Assembly (NCBI RefSeq): GCF_004785955.1
Contig: NZ_ML214300.1
Location: 423,223 to 487,222 of the forward strand
Direction of reading: 5' to 3'
Source: Halostella litorea
GTDB lineage: Archaea > Halobacteriota > Halobacteria > Halobacteriales > Natronoarchaeaceae
Length of the DNA: 64,000 nt
The notes under the pieces were generated by a model. The model saw only the letters and a program-made list of their open reading frames with translations. It was not told the origin of the DNA and made no database searches. This document shows positions 24,583 through 33,481 of the stretch, in pieces. The number at the start of each line of letters is the position of its first letter. The stretch's first letter is position 1. Made by a program: the position numbers and the translations under genes.

Positions 24583-26118
24583 TCAGTCGTCCTGAGTGGT
24601 GATGTCGGCAGAGAGGCCCTGGGCCATCTCGATGTCGGTGGAGTTGTTGAGCGTCCAGGCGGTGCGCTCGGTGACGGCCTCGATCACTTCGCGGGCGCTC
24701 GGGTAGCCGTTGCCGGACTTCTTGACGCCGCCGAACGGCAACTGGACTTCGGCACCGATACACGGCAGGTTACCGTACGCCAGTCCCACTTCCGCGTGGT
24801 CGCGGTAGTAGTTGATCTGGCGGTAGTCCTCGCTGATGACCGCGCCAGCAAGGCCGTACGGCGTGTCGTTGTGGATCTCCACCGCCCGCTCGATGTCGCC
24901 CTCGTACTCGACTAAGGCGACGTGGGGGCCGAACACCTCCTCTTTGAGGCAGCGCAGGTCCTCGTCGTAGTCGACCTCGTAGACGAACGGGCCAACCCAG
25001 TTGCCCTCCGCGTGGCCCTCCGGAATTTCGTCGTCGTCGAGTTCGGCGCGGTCGACGAGCACGTTCGCGCCCTCCTGCTGTGCGAGGTCGTTGTATTTGT
25101 GGATCTTCTCGACGTGGTCGGGTTCGATAGCCGGTCCCATGAACGTCTCCTCGTCGAGGGGATCGCCGACGGCGACCTCTTCGGCGATCTCGACGAAGCG
25201 CTCCTTGAACTCGTCGTAGACGTCCGTGTGGACGATGAGGCGCTCGGAGGAGACGCAGCGCTGACCGGTGGTTTTGAAGCTGGACATGACGGCCGAATGG
25301 ACGGCGATGTCGAGGTCAGCCTGTTCGGTGACGATGATGCCGTTTTTGCCGCCCATTTCGCAGGCGGCGAGTTTGCCGGGGGTGCCGCCGACGGTATCAG
25401 CGATCTGGTGGCCGACCTCCGCGGAGCCGGTAAAGAGGACGGTGTCGGTGCGGTCGTCCTGGACGATGGCGTTGCCGGCGTCGCCGAAGCCCTGGACCAT
25501 GTTGAACACGCCGTCGGGGATGCCGGCGTCCTCGAACATTTCGGCGATGACCTGACCGCACCAGGGGGTCTGCTCGGCGGGCTTCCAGACGACCGTGTTT
25601 CCTTCGACGAGGGTAACGGCCATGTGCCAGAAGGGGATGGCGACGGGGAAGTTCCAGGGGGTGATGCAGCCGACGACGCCGCGGGGCTTGCGGCGCATGT
25701 AGGCGTCCTTTTCGGGGATCTCGCTGGGGACGACGTCGCCCTTGGGGTGGCGTGCGTCGCCGGCGGCCCACTCGACCATGTGCCACGCCTCGGTGACGTC
25801 GGCCTTGCCCTCACTGATCTCCTTGCCGCATTCTTTGGTGACGATTTGGCCGAGTTCGTCGTGTCGGTCGCGGAGTTCGTGGTAGATGTCCCAGAGGTAC
25901 TCGGCGCGGTCGATGCGGGAGAGTTCGCGCCACTCCTCGAAGGCGTCGTCGGCGGCGGCCATCGCCCGGTCGACGTCGGTTTCTGTGCCCCGCCGGAACT
26001 CGCCCAACGTGTCGCCCGTCGCGGGATTCGTGCTCTCGAACGTCTCCGTGCCCTCGCCGTCGGTCCACTCGCCGGCGATGTAGTGGCGGTAGGTGCCGCC
26101 GTCGGTCTGGTGACTCAT
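24583..26118 (-). CDS. aldehyde dehydrogenase family protein
   Basis: 511 residues from the ATG at 26118, which puts the start at MSHQTDGGTYRHYIAGEWTD. NAD(P) binding and catalysis are marked by ITPWNFPVAIPFWHMAVTL, ACEMGGKNGIIV (catalytic Glu region), TTGQRCVSSERLIV (nucleophile Cys, near 300) and EVFGPHVALVEYEG. The C-terminal PFGGVKKSGNGYPSAREVIE is typical. It could be a semialdehyde or glyceraldehyde-type dehydrogenase; the specificity is not readable. A single gene with its own promoter. Confidence 0.92.
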   Translation of the reverse strand: MSHQTDGGTYRHYIAGEWTDGEGTETFESTNPATGDTLGEFRRGTETDVDRAMAAADDAFEEWRELSRIDRAEYLWDIYHELRDRHDELGQIVTKECGKEISEGKADVTEAWHMVEWAAGDARHPKGDVVPSEIPEKDAYMRRKPRGVVGCITPWNFPVAIPFWHMAVTLVEGNTVVWKPAEQTPWCGQVIAEMFEDAGIPDGVFNMVQGFGDAGNAIVQDDRTDTVLFTGSAEVGHQIADTVGGTPGKLAACEMGGKNGIIVTEQADLDIAVHSAVMSSFKTTGQRCVSSERLIVHTDVYDEFKERFVEIAEEVAVGDPLDEETFMGPAIEPDHVEKIHKYNDLAQQEGANVLVDRAELDDDEIPEGHAEGNWVGPFVYEVDYDEDLRCLKEEVFGPHVALVEYEGDIERAVEIHNDTPYGLAGAVISEDYRQINYYRDHAEVGLAYGNLPCIGAEVQLPFGGVKKSGNGYPSAREVIEAVTERTAWTLNNSTDIEMAQGLSADITTQDD

Positions 26119-26141
26119 GCCTGGCAAAAATTGGAAGGGCC

Positions 26142-26153
26142 ACAATTAAAAAA
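26142..26153 (-). promoter_or_regulatory. promoter of the aldehyde dehydrogenase gene
   Basis: On the minus strand TTTTTTAATTGT lies about 28 bases before the ATG at 26118, a strong A/T element in a GC-rich setting. Confidence 0.6.
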
Positions 26154-26234
26154 TCATCTAGTCCGCCGCCGGGTGACCGGCCGCGGGTCGACCCCCGCGC
26201 CGCCGGACGCCGGTCGGCGGGCGACGGGCGGCGT

Positions 26235-27041
26235 TCACCCGCTCGCCTCGGCCACCCGCTCTATCTCCCCTTTCAGGCGCTCGGCGTCGAAGTCGTGGTC
26301 GGGGCGGACGTTGACGAAGTCGAGGAACTCCCGGGCGGCGAGCAGGTCGCCCGGCGAGTACGCCTCCAGCGCCAGTTCGACGACCGTCCGGGTACCGAGG
26401 GTCGGTTCGAGCGTCGCCAGCGCCGAGGCCAGGTCGTAGGCCCGCGCGTCGGCGATGCCGTCCTCGCGGACGCTCGTGGCGTCGATGAAGTACACCTCGT
26501 CGTCCTTGACGAGGACGTTCTCGCCGCGGAGGTCGCCGTGGGCCAGCCCGTCGTCGTGCATGCGCCGCAGGTTGTCGAAGAGGTCCGGCGTCAGCCGGCG
26601 GGCCGCCGCGGCGTCCAGGTCGTCGAACGTCCGGAAGTCCTCCAGGTACTCCAGCACGAGGACGCCGAGGCCGTCGACCTCGAACGCCTCGACGGGCTCG
26701 GGCGCGCGGACGCCGATCTCCCGCATGCGCTCGGTCGCGGCGAGTTCCCGCTGGGCCATCTCCAGGGGGCTGCCGACGTGGTCGAAAAACCCCTCGCGGC
26801 CGCTGGTGACCGCGCCGAGGTTGCGCCCGGTCGTGAACACGGCGTGGACGAAGGCGTTCTGCTTGGAGACGATCTTCACGAACCACTCCTCGTCGACGAC
26901 GCAGGGCGTCGACAGCCAGTTGTCGGCGTCGAGGAACTCGATGCGGACCTCGTCGCGACCGGCGCGGGTGGCGATCTCGCGGGCGACCGCCTCCGTGGCC
27001 TCCCAGTCGACGGTCCCGCGGACGAGGTCGCGCACTTCCAT
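26235..27041 (-). CDS. RIO-type serine/threonine kinase
   Basis: 268 residues from the ATG at 27041 (MEVRDLVRGT); an in-frame start nine codons upstream is less likely. The ATP site includes Lys in EWFVKIVSKQNAF (near 65), hinge LGVLVLEYLEDF near 138, catalytic loop LAHGDLRGENVLV near 175 and metal-binding VYFIDATSV near 190. These match RIO1-like regulatory kinases or ATPases linked to ribosome maturation or protein phosphorylation. Target unknown. A monocistronic gene. Confidence 0.85.
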   Translation of the reverse strand: MEVRDLVRGTVDWEATEAVAREIATRAGRDEVRIEFLDADNWLSTPCVVDEEWFVKIVSKQNAFVHAVFTTGRNLGAVTSGREGFFDHVGSPLEMAQRELAATERMREIGVRAPEPVEAFEVDGLGVLVLEYLEDFRTFDDLDAAAARRLTPDLFDNLRRMHDDGLAHGDLRGENVLVKDDEVYFIDATSVREDGIADARAYDLASALATLEPTLGTRTVVELALEAYSPGDLLAAREFLDFVNVRPDHDFDAERLKGEIERVAEASG

Positions 27042-27097
27042 GGCGGTTCGAAGGCGACCCACCGGCATAAATGTCCGCGGACGGCCGCCGGGTCGGG

Positions 27098-27973
27098 CTA
27101 CCGTCGCCGGGTTGCGAGGGCGACGACCGCCGCCGCGACCGCGACGAGGGCGGTGAACCCGTCCATGCCGCCGCCGTCGCTCTCGCCGCCGCCGTCGGCC
27201 GTTCCGTCGCCCGTCCCGGTCGCCGTCTCGGCGGTCGTCCCGCCGTCGGCGACGGTCGCGGACGTGCTCGCCGTCGTCGTCGGTTCGGTGGTCCCGGCCC
27301 CGTCGGTCGGAGTCTCCGAGTCGGTCGGGGACGCCGGGACGGTCGTGGACGGTCCGTCGTCGGTCGGCCGATCCGTAGTGGGGGTCGTCGGCGCGTCCGT
27401 GGTCGACGACCGGCCGTCCGAGGGCGACGTCGGGTCGTCGCCGCCGCGCTCGCCGTCCCGTTCGACCGAGAGCGTGCCGGACTCCGTGTCGGGGGCGACC
27501 CGCTCGCCCCCGTCGTCGTCGATCCGGCTGACCCGGACGGAGAGGGCGGCGTCGCCGACGTCCTCCCCGCGGAGGGTGACGGACCCGAGCGCGACCGCGC
27601 CGTCCCCGGGACCGACGGTCTCGTTCACGTCGGCCGCCTTGATCCGGACGGCGTCGCCGCCGTCGATGACTTCGGTCTCGCCGAACCCGAACGCGTCGCC
27701 GGTCTCCGCGCCCGTGATCGTCGCGGCGTCGCCGTCGGCGACCCGGACGATCACCTCGAACCCGGCGACGCCGTCCGGCGTGCCCGTCAGCGAGACGCCG
27801 ACGGTCGCCCGCTCGCCGCGTTCGACGGTCGCGTCGTCGGCCACGACGGTCGGGCCGCTCGCGGCCCCGACCGGGGCGACGAGCGCGGCGGCGACCGCTC
27901 CGAGCGCCATCGCGACGACCAGCCAGCGCCGGGCGGGCCGACTACCGCGGCGGGTCGAGCGTTCAGACCTCAT
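27098..27973 (-). CDS. cohesin-domain surface protein with C-terminal anchor
   Basis: 291 residues. The signal region (RRWLVVAMALGAVAAALVAP, about 15-34) is preceded by many Arg. A cohesin-type beta-sandwich follows (about 40-172): ATVERGERATVGVSLTGTPD, GVAGFEVIVRVADG and GDGAVALGSVTLRGE. A Thr/Ser/Pro/Asp-rich stalk (about 175-265) leads to a last helix GFTALVAVAAAVVALA and RRR, like the PGF-CTERM sorting tail although the PGF itself is altered to DGF. Its start overlaps the end of the dockerin protein gene by eleven bases, so both are in one operon. It should display a cohesin on the cell surface. Confidence 0.75.
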   Translation of the reverse strand: MRSERSTRRGSRPARRWLVVAMALGAVAAALVAPVGAASGPTVVADDATVERGERATVGVSLTGTPDGVAGFEVIVRVADGDAATITGAETGDAFGFGETEVIDGGDAVRIKAADVNETVGPGDGAVALGSVTLRGEDVGDAALSVRVSRIDDDGGERVAPDTESGTLSVERDGERGGDDPTSPSDGRSSTTDAPTTPTTDRPTDDGPSTTVPASPTDSETPTDGAGTTEPTTTASTSATVADGGTTAETATGTGDGTADGGGESDGGGMDGFTALVAVAAAVVALATRRR

Positions 27974-30900
27974 CGAAGAGCGAGTTGATGTCGTCGAAGT
28001 CGACCCGTCCGTTGCCGTTGAAGTCGAACGCGCCGGGGTTGTTCGCGACGGCGTCGTCGTCGCGGTGGTCGAAGAACACGACCACGTCGTCGAAGTCGAG
28101 TTCGCCGTTGCCGTTCAGGTCCTCGTACTTCCCGTCGCCGTCCGGGTCCGTCGGCAGGTCGTTGTCGCCGACGCGGCCGACGGACGACACCGTCACGGTC
28201 CCGGTGTCGGTCGCCGCATCGATGGCCGCGCCGCCGTCAGCGTCGAGCGCGTCCGTTTGCAGCGTCACGCCGGTCGACCCCTCGGCGTTGAGCGCGACGG
28301 TGAGCGTCGCCAGTCCCACGTCGCTCGCGCCGCTCTCGACCTGGTCGTCGATGTCGGAGGCCGCCAGCGTCACCGACGAGCCGTCGTCCGCGACCGACAC
28401 CTCGCTCACGTCGGCCCGGAACGCGTCGGCCAGGGTCGCGTCCTCAATGGCGGCGACGCCGGTGTCGTCGACGGTCACCGTCACGTCGAACCCGGCGAGG
28501 CCCTCGGGCGCGTTCGACAGGGATAGCTCGGCGGGCACGGTCCCGCCGACGCCCCCGTTCTCGGGGAACGTCACCGACAGCGTCGGCGTCGACCCGCCGT
28601 CGCCGCCGGTGCTCGGGTCGTAGGAGTCGAACAGGCCGAAGGAGCTATCGAAGTTGGAGGTGACGGGGATCGACGGCTCCCCGTTGACGTTCGAACCGCT
28701 GTCCGTGACGCCGCCGCCGAGGCGGAGGTCGGTGCCGAGGCCCGACGCCAGGTCGTCGAGGTTGGCCGTCGCCTCGCTCGGCGCGGCGGCGCTCCCGAGC
28801 AGGATCACGGCCCCGCCGTCGGCGGCGAACTCGGTGAGCGTCGTCACGTCCTCGGCGGCGAACGCCGACGCGGGCGTCGTGACGAGGACCGCCCGGGCGT
28901 CGGCCAGCCGGGACTCGTACGAATCGTTGACCTGTTCGAGGTTCAGGCCGACGCCCTCCAGGTAGCGCTGGTAGTAGGCGGCGTCCTCGCCGGAGAGCGC
29001 GTAGTCGACGCCGAACTGGCCGTGCCCGCCGTCGATCAACACGTCGCCCGAGCGCTCGGAGAGGTGGTCGATGAGGTTCGACAGGAACGCGAAGTTCCCG
29101 TAGCCGCTGGTGTCGACGGCGAAGCCCTCCGCGGCCTCGTAGCTCTCGTCGACGAACGGCGAGCCGACGAGCGCGACGTTCGCGGCGTCGTCGACGCCGA
29201 CCAGCGGGGTGCCGTCCCCCGCGGCGACCGGCGCGCGGCCGTCGAGCGACCCGTCCGCGCTCGCCACCGCAGCGGCGTCGGGGAAAAAGAGTTCGTCGAC
29301 GGGGCCGTTGCGGACCGTGGCCGCTTTCGAGATGTCGCTCTCGGCCCAGAGGCCGCGCCCCGCGGTCCGAGCCGCGTTCTCCAGTTGCCAGAACTCGTCG
29401 TGGCGCGCGAGCGTCGAGCCGTACGACCGGGCCAGCCCGTCCTCGATCAGCCGGGCGTTGTAGGTCGTGTCGCGGTTGCCGTCGCCGGACGCGTCGTAGT
29501 CGGCGTACGCGAGCACGCGACCGTACGGGTCGGTGAGTCCCTCGTTCTCGTCGAAGTAGATGTCGACGGTCGCGCCGGAGAGCGCCGACTCGGCGAACGA
29601 CGTCGCCTCGTTGGCCCACTCGACGAGGTAGGGGTACTCGACGTCGGAGCCGCCGCCCCCGCCGAAGTACGGGAACGAGGTGTCGAACCGCGAGGTATCG
29701 AACTGGAAGTTCCCGCTCCCGTCGACGACCTGCGCGTCGTTGAACCGGAACGGCGCGCCGGCCGCTTCGAGGATTGCGTTCGACGCCGCGGTTTTGTCGT
29801 GGTCATCGAAGTCGGACTTCCCCGTCACGTAGACGGCCCCGCCGTCGTCGACGAACGACGCGAGCGCGTCGAGTTCGGCGTCCGAGGGCTGCTGTGGCTG
29901 GCTGCAGGCGACGAGGTCGACGTCGGAGAGGGTGCCGTCAAGCGAGTCGACCGCCGAGACCGAGTAGCCGGCCCCTTCGGCGTTGCTCACGAAGTCCGAG
30001 AAGCTGTCGAAGCCGTCGAACTGGCCGTTGTCGTACCAGGCGACCGTCGCGTCGCCCCCGGTCAGGTCGTCCCAGACGTTCAGGACGAAGTTCGAGCCGT
30101 CCGAATCCAGACCGTCGTTGTTGACGAGGAAGGAGCCGACCGCCGCGACGCTCCCGTCGACGGCGGCCAGCGGGACGTCGGCGTCCGGGTAGCTGACGGC
30201 GTCGCCGTTGCCGTCGGCGTCGCTGATCGTCGATCCCTCGGGGGCCAGCACCGCCGTCGTCGCTCCGTCGGTGTAGGGCGACCCGTCGGGGGCGATCAGG
30301 CTCGTCCCGGAGTAAAACGACAGCGCGGAGACGGGACGGACGCCGCTCGTCGTCTCGTCGTAGCTCAGTCCCTCCCACTCCTCGGGGCGCTCCGCGCTCG
30401 CCGCGCTGGCCGACTCCGGCGTGTCGACCCCGAGCACGCGGACCGTCTCCTGCGTGCCGTCCTCGAACTCGACGTCGAACGTGTCGCCGTCGGCGACCGA
30501 GACGACGTCGACGGTGTAGCGCTGGCTCGGGTCGAGCCCCGGCCCCGTCGCGATCCCCTCGCGGTCCTCGAAGTACGGGAAGCTATCGTTGAACTGGCCG
30601 GTCGTGGGGACGTACTCGACGCCGGCGTTGTTCGTCCCGTCGACGACCTGCGCGTCGTTGAACCGGAAGGGGACGCCGAGCGCCGAGGCGACGGCGTTGA
30701 TGTTCGCCGTCTCGTCGTAGTTGTCGAAGTCGGACTGGTGGTGGAGGAAGACGGCCCCGCCGCCGCTGGCGAACGACGTGAGCGCGTCGATTTCAGCGTC
30801 GGAGAAGGCGTTGGAGGGCGACGTGATCACGACCGCGCTCGCCCCGTCGAGGTCGGCCGTCAGGTCGCCGGTCGCCTGCACGTCGTAGCCGTTCGACTCG

Positions 30901-31358
30901 GCGTAGGACTCGAACTGCCCGAACGACGCGAGGTCGTAGAACTGGCCGTGGCCCTCGTCCCAGAGCACCGTCCCGCTGCCGGCCAGGTCGTCCCAGACGT
31001 TCAGGACGAACTCCTCGTTCCCGGTCGCGAAGTCCTGGTCGTCGTCGACCAGCATCGTGCCGAAGCCGGCGACCGACCCGTCGACGCCGACCAGCGGGAT
31101 AGGCGTGCCGTCGGGGTAGCTGACCGCGTCGCCGTTGCCGTCGGCGTCGGATATCGACGCCGCGTCCTCGGCCCACACCGCGACCACCGAGTCGTCGGTG
31201 AGCGGTTGCTCGCTGCCGTTCAGCAGCGAACCGGTCGAGTCGAACGCGAGGTCGGCGATGGTGGTTGCGTATCGGGACGCCGTCGTATCGAGCGCCGCGC
31301 TGGCCGTCCCGCCTGCGGAGGCGGCGGCGAGCGTGGCGAGGAAGGTTCGTCGCCTCAC
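27963..31358 (-). CDS. secreted split-thermonuclease, cohesin and dockerin protein
   Basis: 1131 residues from a GTG. MRRRTFLATLAAASA is a twin-arginine-like signal. A Rossmann-like domain (about 60-265) and its duplicate (about 340-572) share ISDADGNGDAVSYPD and PFRFNDAQVVDG; a third, more distant copy lies at about 690-905. A staphylococcal-nuclease fold is split: the first half at about 280-325 has VRVLGVDTPE (Arg307, Asp312, Glu315), and the second at about 572-675 has DPYGRVLAYAD (Arg614). These equal the known catalytic residues. Next come a cohesin (about 905-1055) and a C-terminal dockerin with two calcium-type loops (LNGNGELDFDD and DFNGNGRVDFDD). Likely an extracellular nuclease in a cohesin-dockerin assembly; nuclease activity is inferred. 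Confidence 0.8.
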   Translation of the reverse strand: MRRRTFLATLAAASAGGTASAALDTTASRYATTIADLAFDSTGSLLNGSEQPLTDDSVVAVWAEDAASISDADGNGDAVSYPDGTPIPLVGVDGSVAGFGTMLVDDDQDFATGNEEFVLNVWDDLAGSGTVLWDEGHGQFYDLASFGQFESYAESNGYDVQATGDLTADLDGASAVVITSPSNAFSDAEIDALTSFASGGGAVFLHHQSDFDNYDETANINAVASALGVPFRFNDAQVVDGTNNAGVEYVPTTGQFNDSFPYFEDREGIATGPGLDPSQRYTVDVVSVADGDTFDVEFEDGTQETVRVLGVDTPESASAASAERPEEWEGLSYDETTSGVRPVSALSFYSGTSLIAPDGSPYTDGATTAVLAPEGSTISDADGNGDAVSYPDADVPLAAVDGSVAAVGSFLVNNDGLDSDGSNFVLNVWDDLTGGDATVAWYDNGQFDGFDSFSDFVSNAEGAGYSVSAVDSLDGTLSDVDLVACSQPQQPSDAELDALASFVDDGGAVYVTGKSDFDDHDKTAASNAILEAAGAPFRFNDAQVVDGSGNFQFDTSRFDTSFPYFGGGGGSDVEYPYLVEWANEATSFAESALSGATVDIYFDENEGLTDPYGRVLAYADYDASGDGNRDTTYNARLIEDGLARSYGSTLARHDEFWQLENAARTAGRGLWAESDISKAATVRNGPVDELFFPDAAAVASADGSLDGRAPVAAGDGTPLVGVDDAANVALVGSPFVDESYEAAEGFAVDTSGYGNFAFLSNLIDHLSERSGDVLIDGGHGQFGVDYALSGEDAAYYQRYLEGVGLNLEQVNDSYESRLADARAVLVTTPASAFAAEDVTTLTEFAADGGAVILLGSAAAPSEATANLDDLASGLGTDLRLGGGVTDSGSNVNGEPSIPVTSNFDSSFGLFDSYDPSTGGDGGSTPTLSVTFPENGGVGGTVPAELSLSNAPEGLAGFDVTVTVDDTGVAAIEDATLADAFRADVSEVSVADDGSSVTLAASDIDDQVESGASDVGLATLTVALNAEGSTGVTLQTDALDADGGAAIDAATDTGTVTVSSVGRVGDNDLPTDPDGDGKYEDLNGNGELDFDDVVVFFDHRDDDAVANNPGAFDFNGNGRVDFDDINSLFDEV

Positions 31359-31388
31359 GGGCGAAACGTGTCAGGCGACGTGATGAAA

Positions 31389-31408
31389 CTGTATATTGGG
31401 CGTATATA
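31389..31408 (-). promoter_or_regulatory. TATA-type promoter of the dockerin protein gene
   Basis: Two A/T blocks, CAATATAC and TATATACG read on the minus strand, lie about 35-50 bases before the GTG at 31358. They are isolated in a GC-rich setting and should drive the dockerin/cohesin operon. Confidence 0.55.
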
Positions 31409-31522
31409 GAAGTCGGGTTGATACGTACCGCACCGACGTCGCTATGTACCGAATACGGTAGCGTCGATGAAGTCTTCCACCGCCCGCCGGCGGCCCCGGT
31501 CGGGTCGCCGCCGTATCTCCCA

Positions 31523-31534
31523 TGGTTTTATCTT
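31523..31534 (+). promoter_or_regulatory. promoter of the first acyl-CoA dehydrogenase gene
   Basis: TGGTTTTATCTT lies 26-30 bases before the ATG at 31556, a standard haloarchaeal TATA placement without a leader. Confidence 0.55.
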
Positions 31535-31555
31535 CGGGTTCGGCAAGTATTGCGT

Positions 31556-32698
31556 ATGGAGTTCGATCTGCCCGACGAGCACCGGATGATCCGGGACAGC
31601 GTCCGGGAGTTCTGCGAGGCGGAGATCGCCCCCATCGCCCAGGAAATCGAGGACGAACACCGGTTCCCCGCGGAGGTGTTCGACCAGCTCGCCGACCTGG
31701 ACGTGATGGGCGTCCCCGTCGCCGAGGAGTACGGCGGGCTCGGCGGCGACCAGCTCATGTACTCGCTCGTCACCGAGGAACTGGGCCGGGTGTCCGGCTC
31801 CGTCGGCCTCTCCTACGCCGCCCACGTCAGCCTCGCCACCAAGCCCATCGAACTGTTCGGCACCGAGGAGCAAAAGGAGCGCTGGCTCCGCCCGCTCGCC
31901 GAGGGCGAGTACGTCGGCGGGTGGGCGCTGACGGAGCCGGAAAGCGGGAGCGACGCCAGCGACATGGACACCGTCGCCGAGCGGGACGGCGACGAGTGGG
32001 TGCTGAACGGCACCAAGCAGTTCATCACCAACGCCAGCGAGGCCGGCAGCGTCCTCGTGAAGGCCGTCACGGACCCCGACGCCGGCTACGACGGCATCTC
32101 CACGTTCATCGTCGACCCGCGCGAGGACGACGGGTTCGAGGTGACGACGGTGTGGGACAAGATGGGGCTGAACGCCTCGCCGACCTGCGAGATCCAGCTC
32201 GACGACGTGCGCCTCCCCGAGGACCGTCTGCTGGGCGAGGAAGGCGACGGCTGGGACCAGACGAAAAAGACCCTTGACGGCGGCCGCATCTCCATCGCCG
32301 CGCTCTCCGTCGGACTGGCACAGGGAGCCTACGAGGCGGCGAAGGAGTACTCGACGGAGCGCGAGCAGTTCGGTCAGCCCATCTCGAAGTTCGACGCCGT
32401 CCGCGACAAGGTCGTGGCGATGGAGCGCAAGACCGAGCGCGCTCGGCTGCTCACCCGCAAGGCCGCCTGGAAGTACGACCGGGGCGAGTCCGTCACGAAG
32501 GCGAGCGCGCTCGCCAAACTGGACGCCAGCGAGGCGGCCCGCGAGGTCGCCGAGGAGGCGGTCCAGACGCTCGGCGGCTACGGCTACACGACCGACTTCG
32601 CGCCCCAGCGGTTCTACCGCGACGCCAAGCTGATGGAGATCGGCGAGGGGACCAGCGAGATCCAGCACCTCGTCATCGGCCGCGAACTCGGCCTGTAG
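31556..32698 (+). CDS. acyl-CoA dehydrogenase
   Basis: 380 residues from the ATG at 31556. FAD-linked desaturation of acyl-CoA. Domain landmarks are the N-terminal helices (HRMIRDSVREFCEAEIAPIA), the middle beta domain with GWALTEPESGSDASDM and FITNASEAG, and the C-terminal helices ending RFYRDAKLMEIGEGTSEIQH, where Glu of GEGTSEIQ is the catalytic base. Electrons go to an electron transfer flavoprotein. Substrate chain or branched acyl group not known. About 60% of the window separates it from no related operon; a second paralogue lies at 46461. Confidence 0.93.
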   Translation: MEFDLPDEHRMIRDSVREFCEAEIAPIAQEIEDEHRFPAEVFDQLADLDVMGVPVAEEYGGLGGDQLMYSLVTEELGRVSGSVGLSYAAHVSLATKPIELFGTEEQKERWLRPLAEGEYVGGWALTEPESGSDASDMDTVAERDGDEWVLNGTKQFITNASEAGSVLVKAVTDPDAGYDGISTFIVDPREDDGFEVTTVWDKMGLNASPTCEIQLDDVRLPEDRLLGEEGDGWDQTKKTLDGGRISIAALSVGLAQGAYEAAKEYSTEREQFGQPISKFDAVRDKVVAMERKTERARLLTRKAAWKYDRGESVTKASALAKLDASEAAREVAEEAVQTLGGYGYTTDFAPQRFYRDAKLMEIGEGTSEIQHLVIGRELGL

Positions 32699-32716
32699 GC
32701 CGGCACGAGCGCTTTT

Positions 32717-33358
32717 CTACCGCCGCGCGAACGCGACCGCACAGACGTGCGTGACCAGCAGCGCGGCCGCCAGCGCGGCGGCACCGGCGACCGCTGGCTC
32801 GACGGTTCCCACCCCCAACTCCGCCAGGAACGGGGCCACCAGGTCGCCGCGCCGGGCCGCGAGGAGCCACAGCGTCGCGCCGCCCGCCTGCACGACGCTG
32901 AACCCGAGCGTCTGCAGGTCGGCGAGGGTCGAGAACGGGCCGCACCCGCGGAGCGCGTTGTCCGCGATGGTGTGCTGTGGCACCAGCAGGACTGCGAGGA
33001 CGACGCCGGCCCCGAGCACCCCGCCGAGGCCGCCGACCCACTCGGCGACGACGAGCCACGCGCCCCACAGCGCCGTCTCCGAGACGCTGACCGCCACGTC
33101 CGCCGCGGCAAGCCGCGCGCCGTCGATCCCGTTGACCGCGATCACCGTCAGGTACCGCGTCAGGAGCAGTCCGAGCGCGAGGACGGCGAAGCCGGCGGCG
33201 ACGCCCCGGGAGGCGACCACCGCGTCCTCGACGAACGCCAACCAGACGACGAGCGCGAGCGTCTCGACGCCGGTGAACGCCACGACGAGCCCGTACCTGC
33301 CGAGCGACGCGGCGAGCATCCGCGCCCGGGTCCGCTGGACGTACCGGCGGGTCGCCAT
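32717..33358 (-). CDS. multi-pass membrane protein of unknown function
   Basis: 213 residues with about five to six hydrophobic helices: LVVAFTGVETLALVVWLAFV (about 24-43), GVAAGFAVLALGLLLTRYLT (about 52-71), a pair around 92-126 (ALWGAWLVVAEWVGGL, GVVLAVLLVPQ), a weaker one near 155-168, and a C-terminal helix near 185-208. The N-terminus is Arg-rich and probably cytosolic. I do not recognise the family. It is convergent with the acyl-CoA dehydrogenase gene and has no obvious operon partner. Confidence 0.65.
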   Translation of the reverse strand: MATRRYVQRTRARMLAASLGRYGLVVAFTGVETLALVVWLAFVEDAVVASRGVAAGFAVLALGLLLTRYLTVIAVNGIDGARLAAADVAVSVSETALWGAWLVVAEWVGGLGGVLGAGVVLAVLLVPQHTIADNALRGCGPFSTLADLQTLGFSVVQAGGATLWLLAARRGDLVAPFLAELGVGTVEPAVAGAAALAAALLVTHVCAVAFARR

Positions 33359-33481
33359 GCCAACTCGTGTGGGCGCTCCGGTCTTTGTTATCCGTCCCGT
33401 TCCCCCGATCGACGGCCCGTAACGGCCAGTAAGGACGGCTTTCGCCCGACCGGGCGGATGCGTGGGGGCGACGGCCCGCGG

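Noticed and set aside
29022-31409. A 795-residue plus-strand open frame over the dockerin protein gene
   Set aside because: It is the reverse of a gene full of Asp codons (GAC gives GTC), so it reads as a Val/Arg/Asp string without domains. The sense protein has recognisable SNase, cohesin and dockerin parts.
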